DNA of 64,000 bases. Origin: Thermoplasmata archaeon (GTDB taxonomy: Archaea; Thermoplasmatota; Thermoplasmata; Methanomassiliicoccales; Methanomethylophilaceae). The position numbers and the translations under genes were made by a program. Position 1 is the first letter of the stretch. Each line of letters starts with the position of its first letter. A model generated the notes under the pieces. The model searched no databases, had not been told where the DNA came from, and saw only the letters and a list, made by a program, of their open reading frames with translations. The stretch is from positions 1 through 64,000 of the forward strand of contig SUTA01000012.1 of assembly GCA_015063135.1 (NCBI GenBank), given 5' to 3'. Positions 1 through 9,834 of this stretch are shown here, one piece after another.

Positions 1-424
1 ATTCCATCCTCAGCTGCATCCCTGCATAGGTATGGATGCAGTTGTCGATGCATGAATGGCAGGGCTGGAAGCATCCGAGCATCTGGGAATTGGCCGCATT
101 CACTATCGCATCGCAATCCAGGGTAGTTATGTCCCCTTGCCATAGGGCGATCCGGTCCGCAGAGCGTTTATTGCTTCCCAGAGTCTTGTCCACTGTCGCA
201 ATCCTTTCCACAGGATTCACGCCTCTCTCGGCATTCCTTTCTTTGAGATAGCGGTCTTGCAGTTCCAGAAGATCGTATGAGATCGGGGAGGGCCTCCTGA
301 CATTCATGTATGAACGCAGGAGCATCCTCTACCCTTCGATGCCGCCGGGAGCCCCGGTAAAGGCAATCACGGAATCTTTCATCATACCTTCCAGAAGAGG
401 TTTCAGAAATTGTTCGGAACTCAT
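1..424 (-). CDS. Zn-dependent macrodomain protein (protein-ADP-ribose hydrolase type), truncated by window edge; contains in-frame TAG at 329-331
   Basis: Own reading of minus strand: MSSEQFLKPLLEGMMKDSVIAFTGAPGGIEG[TAG]RMLLRSYMNVRRPSPISYDLLELQDRYLKERNAERGVNP...WQGDITTLDCDAIVNAANSQMLGCFQPCHSCIDNCIHTYAGMQLRME. IVNAANSQMLGCFxPxHxCIDNxIHxxAG is the Zn-macrodomain signature. Start overlaps the HxlR stop (ATGA). Confidence 0.85.
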
Positions 425-747
425 GGTGCCGATTCCACTTTCCTATATACTTCGCCCCAGGCCTTCAGGGAGTCCAGCACCGGACCCAGCGACCTGCCCA
501 GGTCGGTCAGCGAGTACTCCACCCTGGGAGGGATCTCGGCATATGCTACACGGTTCAGCAGTCCGTCCGATTCCATTTCACGGAGCTTCTGTGTCAGAAC
601 CTTCTGCGATACCCCGTTGATGGCATCCATGATCTCTCCGAATCTTTTGGTGCCAGCCATGAGTTCCCTCAGGATCAGTACCTTCCATTTGTCACCGATC
701 ATCATCAGCGACACCTCGACCGGGCACAGGGGAAGTTCTTTCATCAT
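421..747 (-). CDS. HxlR-type winged-helix transcriptional regulator
   Basis: MMKELPLCPVEVSLMMIGDKWKVLILRELMAGTKRFGEIMDAINGVSQKVLTQKLREMESDGLLNR; TGA stop. Confidence 0.93.
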   Translation of the reverse strand: MMKELPLCPVEVSLMMIGDKWKVLILRELMAGTKRFGEIMDAINGVSQKVLTQKLREMESDGLLNRVAYAEIPPRVEYSLTDLGRSLGPVLDSLKAWGEVYRKVESAP

Positions 748-767
748 CGATACCTCGATCGATTATA

Positions 768-1559
768 TCAGTTCTTGAAAAAGAACCCTGCGGTCATATC
801 GAGATAGTTCTCACCTGAATACCCCGGGAATTCTTCTCTGACCTTCTCCTTGAATTCCGACGCTGATGAACAGCAGGCACCGATCTCCTTGATCTTCTCC
901 AGATAGGAGATCTTGGTATCGACATCCTTTCTCGTCTCGGGAACGTAATGGGAGGACAGGAATATCTCTGCACCCCTGTCAAGGTAGCCCTTCAGATTGG
1001 ATATTATCGCATCGGCGTGTCCAGCTCCGGCGACAATCGAATGGCAGTCGTGGCCCAGCATGTGGATGTAGACCGCTTTTGCCTGCGGGATGTAGACCTC
1101 AAAAGCATCGCCGTTGGGGATGATTTCCAAATCGATCCCTGCTATGGTCACGATACCTGCACCAAGCATCTCGCCTGAATTGACCTTGCCGGAGTCGAAT
1201 CCCTCTCCGAACGCTCCGGAGAAGTTCTTGATGAGCTGCGCACCTTCGCCATCGGTGTTGTATGCGACGGATGATTCGGTAAGATAGTTCTTGACGTCTG
1301 GAAGGAACGAGGATCCAGCCGCATGATACGATACCAGTTTCGCTTCGACCTCGATGTTCTTCTCCTTGAGATAGGATTCCATCTCCTGGATGCTGTTGTG
1401 GAATGCAGGGAGTTCGATGACCACGCCCTTTCCTTTCTTTTCCAGCAGGATCACCTGATCGTCGATGGCATCCTTGGTCGTGTAAACACGGATGCTCAGA
1501 TCTCCGCAGGGGATGGTGGTCACAGAACCGTACTTCAGTGTCTCAATTTCATTTGTCAT
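768..1559 (-). CDS. MBL-fold-like hydrolase
   Basis: 263 aa; overall MBL-like layout (HDCHS..., LSSHYVPE); TGA stop. Confidence 0.55.
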   Translation of the reverse strand: MTNEIETLKYGSVTTIPCGDLSIRVYTTKDAIDDQVILLEKKGKGVVIELPAFHNSIQEMESYLKEKNIEVEAKLVSYHAAGSSFLPDVKNYLTESSVAYNTDGEGAQLIKNFSGAFGEGFDSGKVNSGEMLGAGIVTIAGIDLEIIPNGDAFEVYIPQAKAVYIHMLGHDCHSIVAGAGHADAIISNLKGYLDRGAEIFLSSHYVPETRKDVDTKISYLEKIKEIGACCSSASEFKEKVREEFPGYSGENYLDMTAGFFFKN

Positions 1560-1742
1560 TCGAGTTACCTCTCAGATGACACATATCGTCAGGGGTATAA
1601 GTATTAAAAAGAAACCAATAGGTTGTAAAGTAACTATTAGGTTACTCTGTTACCGAAAGGTAACCAATGAGCGTTTTATCAATGAATAATCGGGGTTAGA
1701 GACGGAAACGGAGGGATTGCTGTCGAATCACAGAGAATAAAA

Positions 1743-1828
1743 TGGCGCCGAGAGAGAGATTCGAACTCCCGAGGACAGGGTCCAGCGGTTTTCGAGACCG
1801 CCGCCATACCGGGCTTGGCTATCTCGGC
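1743..1828 (-). tRNA. tRNA-Ser (anticodon CGA), CCA encoded
   Basis: Reverse complement GCCGAGATAGCCAAGCCCGGTATGGCGGCGGTCTCGAAAACCGCTGGACCCTGTCCTCGGGAGTTCGAATCTCTCTCTCGGCGCCA: acceptor GCCGAGA/TCTCGGC, anticodon arm GCGGT-CTCGAAA-ACCGC, long variable arm, GTTCGAATC T-loop. Confidence 0.93.
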
Positions 1829-1924
1829 TTGCATTTCCCCATTTTATGACCGTATATAAACCTTCCAACAGACGCCCCCGTGCGCATAATTATAAACGCA
1901 TGCGCACGATGGACGGACGATAAC

Positions 1925-3247
1925 ATGTCGGACATAGTCCCCGAGATCAAGCGCGCGAAGAAGGCCTCCATCACCATGGCATCTCTGCCCACGGCGACGA
2001 AGGACGCCGCACTGGAGGTGATGGCCGCCGCTCTCGATTCCGGCAGGGCCGCCATCCTGGAGGCCAACGCCAGGGACATGGCCGAGGGCGAGAGGATGCT
2101 CGCCGCAGGGGAGATATCCCAGTCCATGCTGAAGCGCCTGAAGATAGACGATTCCAAGATCGACGGCATGATCTCCGGGATCAGGGACGTCATCGGCCTG
2201 GCCGACCCCGTCGGGGAGCAGATGTCCGCCCTGGAGCTGGATGACGGGCTGGTGCTGTATCAGATGCGCTGCCCCATCGGCATGCTCGGGGTGATATTCG
2301 AGTCCCGCCCGGACGTGGTCCCCCAGATCATGTCACTCTGCCTCAAGTCCGGCAACTCCGTCGCGTTCAAGGGGGGCAGGGAGGCGGCGAACTCCATCCG
2401 CGCATTGTTCGACATACTGAGGGACGCCGCGGCATCCGCCGGGGTGCCCGCCGATGCATTCGTGCTGATGGAATCCAGGGAGGACATAGCCGCGATACTG
2501 GAGCTCGACGCCTACATCGACCTGCTCATACCCCGCGGCTCCAACCAGTTCGTCCAGTACATACAGTCCAACACCAGGATCCCCGTCCTAGGCCACGCCG
2601 CCGGCATCTGCCACGTGTACGTGGACTCGTCCGCGGACCAGAGCATGGCCGTGGACCTCACCGTGGATTCGAAGACCCAATACCCCGCGGTCTGCAACGC
2701 CGCCGAGACCCTCCTGGTCGACAAGGCCATCGCAGGAGAGTTCCTGCCCAAGGTCGCAGAGGCCCTGAGGGCGAAGAACGTGGAGATCAGAGGGAGCGAG
2801 GACGTCCGGAGGATTATAGACTGCGTCCCCGCCACCGAGGAGGACTGGGACACCGAGTACGGCGACCTGGTCATCTCCGTGCGCCTCGTGGACTCCGTCC
2901 GCGACGCCGCCGCATTCATCAACGAGCACGGCTCCCACCATACAGACATGATAGTGGCGAAGGACATGGGCAGGGCGGCCGAGTTCGCCGCCCTCGTCGA
3001 CTCCGCCGGGGTCTACGTCAACGCATCCACCCGCTTCGCCGACGGGTACAGGTACGGCAAGGGGGCGGAGGTCGGGATCAGCACCAACAAGATCCACGCC
3101 CGCGGGCCCGTGGGGATGGAGGGGCTGATGATCTACAAGTACGTCCTGGTCGGGAACGGCCAGGTCGTGAAGGACTATGTGGGGCCTGACGCGAGGGCGT
3201 TCACCCACGTGCCCTCGAAATCCAGGTACCCCTTCGGAGGCCGGCGA
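1925..3247 (+). CDS. proA: glutamate-5-semialdehyde dehydrogenase (gamma-glutamyl phosphate reductase); ends at CGA 3245-3247
   Basis: MSDIVPEIKRAKKAS...; MRCPIGMLGVIFESRPDVVPQ; ends ...SRYPFGGR[CGA] directly before ATG of proB. Confidence 0.93.
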
Positions 3248-4354
3248 ATGCGCGATGGCCTGACATCGGAGCCCGACAGGGTGGTCGTCAAGATTGGATC
3301 GTCCTCGATCATGAGGAACGGCTCCAGGGTCTCCAGGGACTTCATGGACTCCATCGCCGAGCAGGTGAGGGCGCTGAAGGACTCAGGGAAGGAGGTCCTG
3401 ATCGTATCATCCGGCGCTATCGCGCTGGGCCTCAAGGCCATGGACGTCGTCCCCAAGCCGAACGAGATCCCCATCCGCCAGGCGGCCGCATCGGTCGGCC
3501 AGGGCATCCTGATGAAGGAGTGGGGGGACAGTTTCCAAAGGTTCGGGATGTCCGTGGGCCAGATCCTGCTTACCATGGACACGTACTCGGACAGGGAGAG
3601 CGTCATCAACCTCCACAACACCGTCAACTCCCTCCTGGAGCACGGGGTGGTCCCCATATTCAACGAGAACGACGCCATCCGCACCCAGGAGATCAGGTTC
3701 GGGGACAACGACACCCTATCGGCGATAATAGCCAGCAGGACCGACGCGGACATGCTGGTCATCCTCTCGGACATCGACGGCCTGTACGATTCGGATCCCA
3801 GGAGGAACCCCGGTGCTAAGCTCGTGCCCCTGGTTACCGACATCGATTCGGTCGCATCGTTCGCCGGTGACGTCGGTTCATCTGTGGGCACCGGCGGGAT
3901 GAAGACCAAGATCGCCGCCGCAAGGATCTGCAACGACTCCGGGTGCGACATGGTCATTGCAGCGAGCGCCGCAGAAGGCGCGGTGCTGAAGGCGGCCACC
4001 GGCCAGGAGATCGGGACCCTCTTCGTCTCCGGGACCGAGATCTCCAAGAAGAGGCGCTGGATAAAGTCCGCCCACGCGTCCGGCACGATAACCGTGGACC
4101 TCGGCGCGGAGAAGGCGATCAACAGCCACAAGTCGCTCCTCCCCATCGGCATCAAGGATGTGTCTGGAACATTCTCCAAGGGCGACGTGGTCGACATCGT
4201 CTGCGAGGGCAGGGCCATCGCCAAGGGCATCGTAAGCTACTCCTCGTCCGACCTGAGGGCCATAGCCGGGAAGCACAGCGACGAGATCGAGAAGGTGCTC
4301 GGCTACAAGACCCACGACGATGCGATCATCTCGGAGAACCTGGCAGTCCTCCGA
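3248..4354 (+). CDS. proB: glutamate 5-kinase with C-terminal PUA domain; ends at CGA 4352-4354
   Basis: MRDGLTSEPDRVVVKIGSSSIMRNG...SSGAIALGLKAM...RQAAASVGQG...; ends ...HDDAIISENLAVL[CGA]. Confidence 0.92.
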
Positions 4355-4554
4355 TGGCCTCTGGACCGTATTCCCGCTTCCGGTCCCCCATGCTCGGAAG
4401 CACCGCCGACGGCCTCTTGGGCACGTACTCGTCATACAGCGCCGGAGCCACGAAGAACGGCAGCAACGCCCTCGTCTACATCGCCATAGCGATCGTCGTC
4501 CTGCTGGCCATCGCAGCCGCAGCCCTCTGCATGAGGAAGAGGAGCGCGGCCTGA
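4354..4554 (+). CDS. small C-terminal-TM membrane protein (66 aa)
   Basis: ATG overlaps CGA end of proB (CGATG); ...NALVYIAIAIVVLLAIAAAALCMRKRSAA, TGA. Confidence 0.6.
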   Translation: MASGPYSRFRSPMLGSTADGLLGTYSSYSAGATKNGSNALVYIAIAIVVLLAIAAAALCMRKRSAA

Positions 4555-4754
4555 GACCCGAGGGCCCCTCCGGAACCAAATCGAGACGGGGGCCCGAGAA
4601 CATCTCCTTTCTTCGAATTACGTAGATTTCCTACGAAATCCATCAAATATAGCCAAACTCCACGGTATTCCTTTATTAACGACCAGTTTTTACGCTATCC
4701 AAATGAACGGGCCCCCCGAGGGCCCCGATATCCGCGCTGAGCGCAAGGGATACA

Positions 4755-6194
4755 ATGTCAGGAATTGACGACATACAGGATAAAATACTGGACTTCGTCG
4801 ATCCGGCCAACACGCTGATTTGGCACATCGCCTTCGTCTTCGTCATCGGCCTGGGCATCGCATTCACCATCAAGCTGAGGGGAGTGCAGCTCACAAGGAT
4901 CAGGGAGTCCGCAAAGCTCGCCACCTCTGGTGTGAGCGACGGGAAGCACAACCAGAGGCTGAGCAGCTTCGAGGCGTTCTGCGTGGGCATGGGCGCCCGT
5001 ATAGGAGTGGGAAACATAGCGGGAGTCGCCACAGCCATCGTGACCGGAGGCCCCGGAGCGGTCTTCTGGATGTGGATCTTCGCCATCATCGGCGCCGCAT
5101 CCAGCTTCATGGAGTCCACGCTCGCCCAGATCTACAAGGAGAAGAAGAGCGACGGCGGCTTCCACGGAGGGCCCGCGTACTACGCATACAAAGGGCTCGG
5201 GAGCAGGACCATGGGCATCGTGCTCGCGATCCTCATCGTCTTCACCTTCGGTATCGGCTTCGTCGCGGTCCAGGCCGCCAACGCCTCCTCCGCTCTCACC
5301 GGAGCATTCGACTTCGAGGGCAACAACATCGTGTTCGCCCTCATCATCGCAGGCCTCGCCGCCGCCATCATCTTCAGCGGCGTCAAGATGGCCGGGAAGT
5401 TCTCGGCCAAGGTCGTGCCCTTCATGGCCCTCGCGTGGATCGTCTTCGCGCTCATCGCCATCTGCCTGAACTTCAGCGGGGTGGCCAACGCCTTCGTCAT
5501 GATATTCGAGTACGCTTTCAGCCTCCCGAGCCTTCTCGGAGGCGCCATAGGTACCATCATCATGGTCGGTCTGAAGAGAGGCGTCTTCTCCAACGAGGCC
5601 GGTCTGGGATCCGTCGCCAACGTCGCCGCCACCGCGGATGTGAAGCACCCCGCCAAGCAGGGGCTCATCCAGGGATTCGGCGTCCTGGTGGACACCCTCC
5701 TCATCTGTACCATCACCGCACTCGTCGTCCTCTCCTACGGCAGCTTCGAGGACATCATGGCCTTCGGCCAGAGGGGAGCCCCGCTGGTCCAGTCCATCGT
5801 CTCCAGCACCGCCATCGGCGACATCGCCCCCTATCTGATCGCGATATTCATGTTCGTGTTCGCGTTCACATCGCTGGTCGGCTACTACACCATGTCCGAG
5901 GCCAACGCCAGGTTCGTGAGGGACAAGAAGGCCCCGATCATGGCGATACGCATCCTCGTCATCGCCGTGGCGTTCATTGCGGCCTACACCGCCAACATGG
6001 CGCTCATGGACGGCATCTCCGATACCTTCATGGCGGTCATGGGTGCCGTCAACATGATAGTGGTCGCCATGCTCAGCCGGAAGGTGTTCGAATGCTACCG
6101 CGACTACCGCAGGCAGAAGAAGGCCGGGATCGAGGAGCCTGAGTTCCATCGGAGCGCACTAAGCGACGACACCGGCGTGACGGAGTGGGAGTGA
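4755..6194 (+). CDS. AGCS family sodium:alanine/amino acid symporter
   Basis: 479 aa; GARIGVGNIAGVATAIVTGGPGAVFWMW, GVFSNEAGLGS motifs. Confidence 0.93.
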   Translation: MSGIDDIQDKILDFVDPANTLIWHIAFVFVIGLGIAFTIKLRGVQLTRIRESAKLATSGVSDGKHNQRLSSFEAFCVGMGARIGVGNIAGVATAIVTGGPGAVFWMWIFAIIGAASSFMESTLAQIYKEKKSDGGFHGGPAYYAYKGLGSRTMGIVLAILIVFTFGIGFVAVQAANASSALTGAFDFEGNNIVFALIIAGLAAAIIFSGVKMAGKFSAKVVPFMALAWIVFALIAICLNFSGVANAFVMIFEYAFSLPSLLGGAIGTIIMVGLKRGVFSNEAGLGSVANVAATADVKHPAKQGLIQGFGVLVDTLLICTITALVVLSYGSFEDIMAFGQRGAPLVQSIVSSTAIGDIAPYLIAIFMFVFAFTSLVGYYTMSEANARFVRDKKAPIMAIRILVIAVAFIAAYTANMALMDGISDTFMAVMGAVNMIVVAMLSRKVFECYRDYRRQKKAGIEEPEFHRSALSDDTGVTEWE

Positions 6195-6198
6195 TACC

Positions 6199-6558
6199 AT
6201 GGAGCAGAGATTCCACGTGCCGATAGTCCTCGCGGCGATCGGATGCATCTTCCTCTTCATCGCATGGGTGATGGGGTACAGCGGCGACACGACCTACCCG
6301 TACTATCTCGGGGTCACCATGGCATTCTACCTCGCCGGCGGATTCTGCCTGGTCGAGGACAAGAACAGGCTGATCTACGTCCTCGCCGTCATCGGCGGAT
6401 GCATCGGCATAGCGGCCGGTGCGATGGGCATAAACGGCGAGGCCACCTGGGAGCTGGTCCTGATCCTCGCCGGCGTGCCCTTCGCCCTCGCTGCGTTCTT
6501 CCTCATCGACAGGAGGGACGCCGAGGAGACCGGCGAGAAGATCGACAAGTTCGAGTGA
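6199..6558 (+). CDS. small multi-TM membrane protein
   Basis: 119 aa, four hydrophobic segments, 4 bp after symporter gene. Confidence 0.7.
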   Translation: MEQRFHVPIVLAAIGCIFLFIAWVMGYSGDTTYPYYLGVTMAFYLAGGFCLVEDKNRLIYVLAVIGGCIGIAAGAMGINGEATWELVLILAGVPFALAAFFLIDRRDAEETGEKIDKFE

Positions 6559-6821
6559 AACCACAACCCCTGCGGGCTAGCCCGCGGGGACTTCTACCAT
6601 TTCTTCCCTCCAATGCATCCTTTGCTGGCACGTATGTCGGAAATGTGCATCCGAGCCTTCATCCATACCAGGGTAATTTCTAATTGCAATTTGAAATTAT
6701 TATGAAATCGATAGAATCTCTAATCGCAATTAAAAAATAATACAGGACTGGGATCCGACAACGGAATAGAAGTCGGGAACCTGATGGATTGGCTGCTGGA
6801 GCGAGCTCCGTTCCACCAAAA

Positions 6822-7121
6822 TTACTCGAACAGCGTGAACAGCACATCGTCGCCCTCGACATCGAACAACCCTATCCTGGCCCCGCAGTCGAGCCATCCG
6901 TGGGCGTAGTTGACCGCGGCGAACGCCGTCACGATGTCCCCGGTCTCCCTGAAGTGCTTGGCGTCGTTGTAGTACGAGACGGCCATCTCCATGAAGCTGT
7001 CCGCGAGCCTGCGGTTGTAGGACTTCTCCGGGGCGGCGATCCTGATCTTGTCAAGGGCCCTGCGGGTGATGTCCAGGTACCTGTCGATGCGCTCGTCGGT
7101 GACGACGTTCTGCTTCTCCAT
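6822..7121 (-). CDS. DUF357 family archaeal protein
   Basis: 99 aa MEKQNVVTDERIDRYLDITRRALDKI...YYNDAKHFRETGDIVTAFAAVNYAHGWLDCGARIGLF; TAA stop. Confidence 0.8.
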   Translation of the reverse strand: MEKQNVVTDERIDRYLDITRRALDKIRIAAPEKSYNRRLADSFMEMAVSYYNDAKHFRETGDIVTAFAAVNYAHGWLDCGARIGLFDVEGDDVLFTLFE

Positions 7122-7158
7122 GGTCGCCGTATCCCTCTATTCCGATTATAAGGTTCCC

Positions 7159-7569
7159 TCGAACCGCAGCCGGTCGGAGATCGTCCAGCCCGAGGTTGCA
7201 GTAATCCACCTCGTTGAGCTCGCCCATATACCTGACGATCTTTGACCTGGGGAGGTTGAACGGCTTCGGGTCAACGTACGTGGCATGGTCCAGGCCCGCC
7301 CCGATGTAGTCCAGGATCTCGTACAGGCCCCTGGCGCCGCCCGTTGACGTGCACTTGAGGCATCTCATCGCATCCCCGTTCACCGACAGGCAGATGACCG
7401 GGCGGTCCTTGGACCCTTCCGAGCCGTCGAACTTCACATCCTTCGCATAGTACACCTCGCCGCACCTGTAATTCCCCTTGCTAGCACTATGGCGCTTGTT
7501 CACCGGTGCGGCATTCTTCGGCTTGCTCGAGCGGTAATGGTCCACGTCTCTCCTCATGGCATCCGCCAT
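7159..7569 (-). CDS. PemK/MazF-like protein; ends at CGA 7159-7161
   Basis: GEVYYAKDVKFDGSEGSKDRPVICLSVNGDAMRCLKCTST; ends ...DDLRPAAV[CGA] just before a TATA-like element (CCTTATAATCGG) of the downstream gene. Confidence 0.65.
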
Positions 7570-7715
7570 ATTATTGGGTTCGGTTCGTAATACTTTGAGA
7601 AACCCTCTGGCTAAACGACATTGGGCCACGTGTTTCCACTTTCGGTCACCTCCCCCTCTTAAGTTCATATACTCTCCGAACCTCGTAGTCATCGGGGATG
7701 CGCATGGGTGGCACA

Positions 7716-8852
7716 ATGAGGGCAATTAAGGTCAGGATGTACCCCAACAGGGAGCAGGAGCGCCTGCTCAACGAGTGTTTGGGGACATGTTGCCGCCTGT
7801 ACAACTTGATGATCGAGCATTGCAACCGCTGCCATGAAAACTGCGGAAGGCATCCGTCGAGGTACGATATGCAGAATATGCTTCCAGAGATGAAAGCGTA
7901 CGATCCCATGCTGAGGAACGTTTTCTCCCAGGTCCTTTGCGACGTCTGCGCCCGTGTCTCGAGGGCATACGACGGGTTCTTCAGGCGGGCGAAGGAGAAT
8001 GCCGGAAAGGCCGGATATCCCAGGTTCAGGTCCTGGAAAAGATACGATTCATTCACATACACTCAAAAGGGGTTCAGACTGTCGAAGGACCGTCTGAGGC
8101 TCAGCCCATGGAAGATGGACGTCAGAATCAGGGGCTACCGCGAGATGCCAGGGAAGCTGAAGACTTGCACCATCGTGCGGAAGGGAGCCGGCCCCCATTA
8201 CCGCTGGGAAGCGGTACTCGTATACGAGCGTAAGGAGCTCGAAGGCAATGGGGCGCGCATCCGCGGGGACCGGCGCTCCGGACCCGTTGGCATCGACCTC
8301 GGTCTGAGTAACGTGGTGGTCACATCAGACGGCAGGAAGTATCCCAATCGTAAGGGCTACATCCAAGCCGAGAGGCGGATATCGAAAATCCTCAGGAGGA
8401 TGTCGAAGTACGGGAAGGGCTCGCCTCAGTGGGAGAAATACCGTCAAAGGCTATTCCACGCCTTCGAGGGGTTGAAGAATGCCGGGAGAGGATACATCTA
8501 CGAGGTCGTGAACGACCTGGTGGACAATCACGATATGATAGTCATGGAGGATCTCAGCCCCCGGAATCTGATTGCAAAGAGCGTTTCCAGAGGTATGAGG
8601 AAGACCTACAAGGACGCGAGCTGGGGAAGATTCCTCTTCGTCCTGGGATACAAAGCGGAAGAGGCTGGCATCCCGTTGGTGAAGGTGGATCCAGCGTACA
8701 CGTCCCAGCTGTGTTCCAGGTGCGGCATCGAGGTGCCCAAGGACCTGTCGGTCCGCAGGCACCTATGCCAGCATTGCGGTCTGGATGTTGACCGCGATTA
8801 GAACGCGGCCTGCAACATCCTCGCCTTGGCATGCAAGGCGTTCAGTCATTGA
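7716..8852 (+). mobile_element. tnpB: TnpB (IS200/IS605-family OrfB) with in-frame TAG at 8799-8801
   Basis: MRAIKVRMYPNREQERLLNECLGTCCRLYN...GIDLGLSNVVVTSDG...VMEDLSPRNLIAKS...CSRCGIEVPKDLSVRRHLCQHCGLDVDRD[TAG]NAACNILALACKAFSH; RuvC-III motif spans the TAG. Confidence 0.93.
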
Positions 8853-8974
8853 GCTAATAGATGGAGAGCAGAGGACCTGCGATCACATAGAGGGAGCCGA
8901 GAGTTTCCTCAAAGCCGTCCTACGGACCGACCCGACATCAGGTTATATTTACAGGCACGCGCTACGCGTGATTT

Positions 8975-9832
8975 ATGATAATCGTAGGCGGTTCATCCTC
9001 AAGGGACCTGGCGAAGGAGCTGGCATCCATCCTCGGCTGCCAGTACATCCAGGCCGCATCCACCAAATTCCCCGACGGCGAGAACTACACCCGCATCGAC
9101 TGCGAGTCCCTCAACGACGACGTCGTCATCGTCCAGAACACCTATCCCGACAGCAACATGATTGAGATGTTCCTCCTGCAGGACGCCGTCCGCAGGATGG
9201 GGGCCAAGACCATCACCCTGGTCATCCCCTACTTCGGGTACGCCAGGCAGGACAGGGTGTTCAAGCCCGGCGAGCCCGAGTCCGCCAAGGTCATGTGCCG
9301 CCACCTGGACATGGCCTGCGACCGCGTCATCACCATCGACATCCACAAGGAGACGGTCCTGGACCACTTCACCTGCCCCCACATCGACCTGAAGGCAGCC
9401 GCCGTCATCGCCGATCACTTCAAGAGCAAGGGCATCGACTTGGTGCTGTCCCCCGACATCGGGGCCGCCGGGCGCGCCAAGGACGTCGGGGACAGGATGG
9501 GACTGCCCCACGACCACCTCGAGAAGACCCGCCTGTCCGGCGTGGACGTCAAGATCGCCCCCGCCAAGATGGACTGCAAGGGCAAGAAGATCCTCATCGT
9601 CGACGACATGATCTCCACCGGCGGGACCATCATCGCCGCCGCGTCCGCCCTCAGGGAGGCCGGTGCGACCAGCGTATCCGTCGCCTGCACCCACGGCGTG
9701 TTCGTCAACAACGCCATCGAGAGGCTCACCGGCAGCGCCCTGGACACCGTCCTGTGCTGCAACACCCTCGAGAACGAGGTCTCCCACATCTCCGTCGCCG
9801 GGATCATCGCCGACGCCATCAGGAAGGGCTGA
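8975..9832 (+). CDS. prs: ribose-phosphate diphosphokinase
   Basis: 285 aa; PDGENYTRID, VIPYFGYARQDR, ILIVDDMISTGGT. Confidence 0.96.
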   Translation: MIIVGGSSSRDLAKELASILGCQYIQAASTKFPDGENYTRIDCESLNDDVVIVQNTYPDSNMIEMFLLQDAVRRMGAKTITLVIPYFGYARQDRVFKPGEPESAKVMCRHLDMACDRVITIDIHKETVLDHFTCPHIDLKAAAVIADHFKSKGIDLVLSPDIGAAGRAKDVGDRMGLPHDHLEKTRLSGVDVKIAPAKMDCKGKKILIVDDMISTGGTIIAAASALREAGATSVSVACTHGVFVNNAIERLTGSALDTVLCCNTLENEVSHISVAGIIADAIRKG

Positions 9833-9834
9833 GC

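Noticed and set aside
1880-4489. True ProA-ProB fusion enzyme (869-aa ORF)
   Set aside because: The join and the odd C-terminal tail both coincide exactly with the only two in-frame CGA codons; two genes ending at CGA is more economical.
4758-6149. Long antisense ORFs (463 aa here; also 9415-11244, 21316-22839, 24334-26349, 34212-35717, 44151-45362)
   Set aside because: Low-complexity G/D/V/H-rich translations typical of the complementary strand of GC-biased codons; opposite conserved genes.
6660-6760. AT-rich inverted motif (aattgcaattt...aatcgcaatta) as replication origin or attachment site
   Set aside because: Too short and imperfect; could be an ordinary intergenic promoter region.
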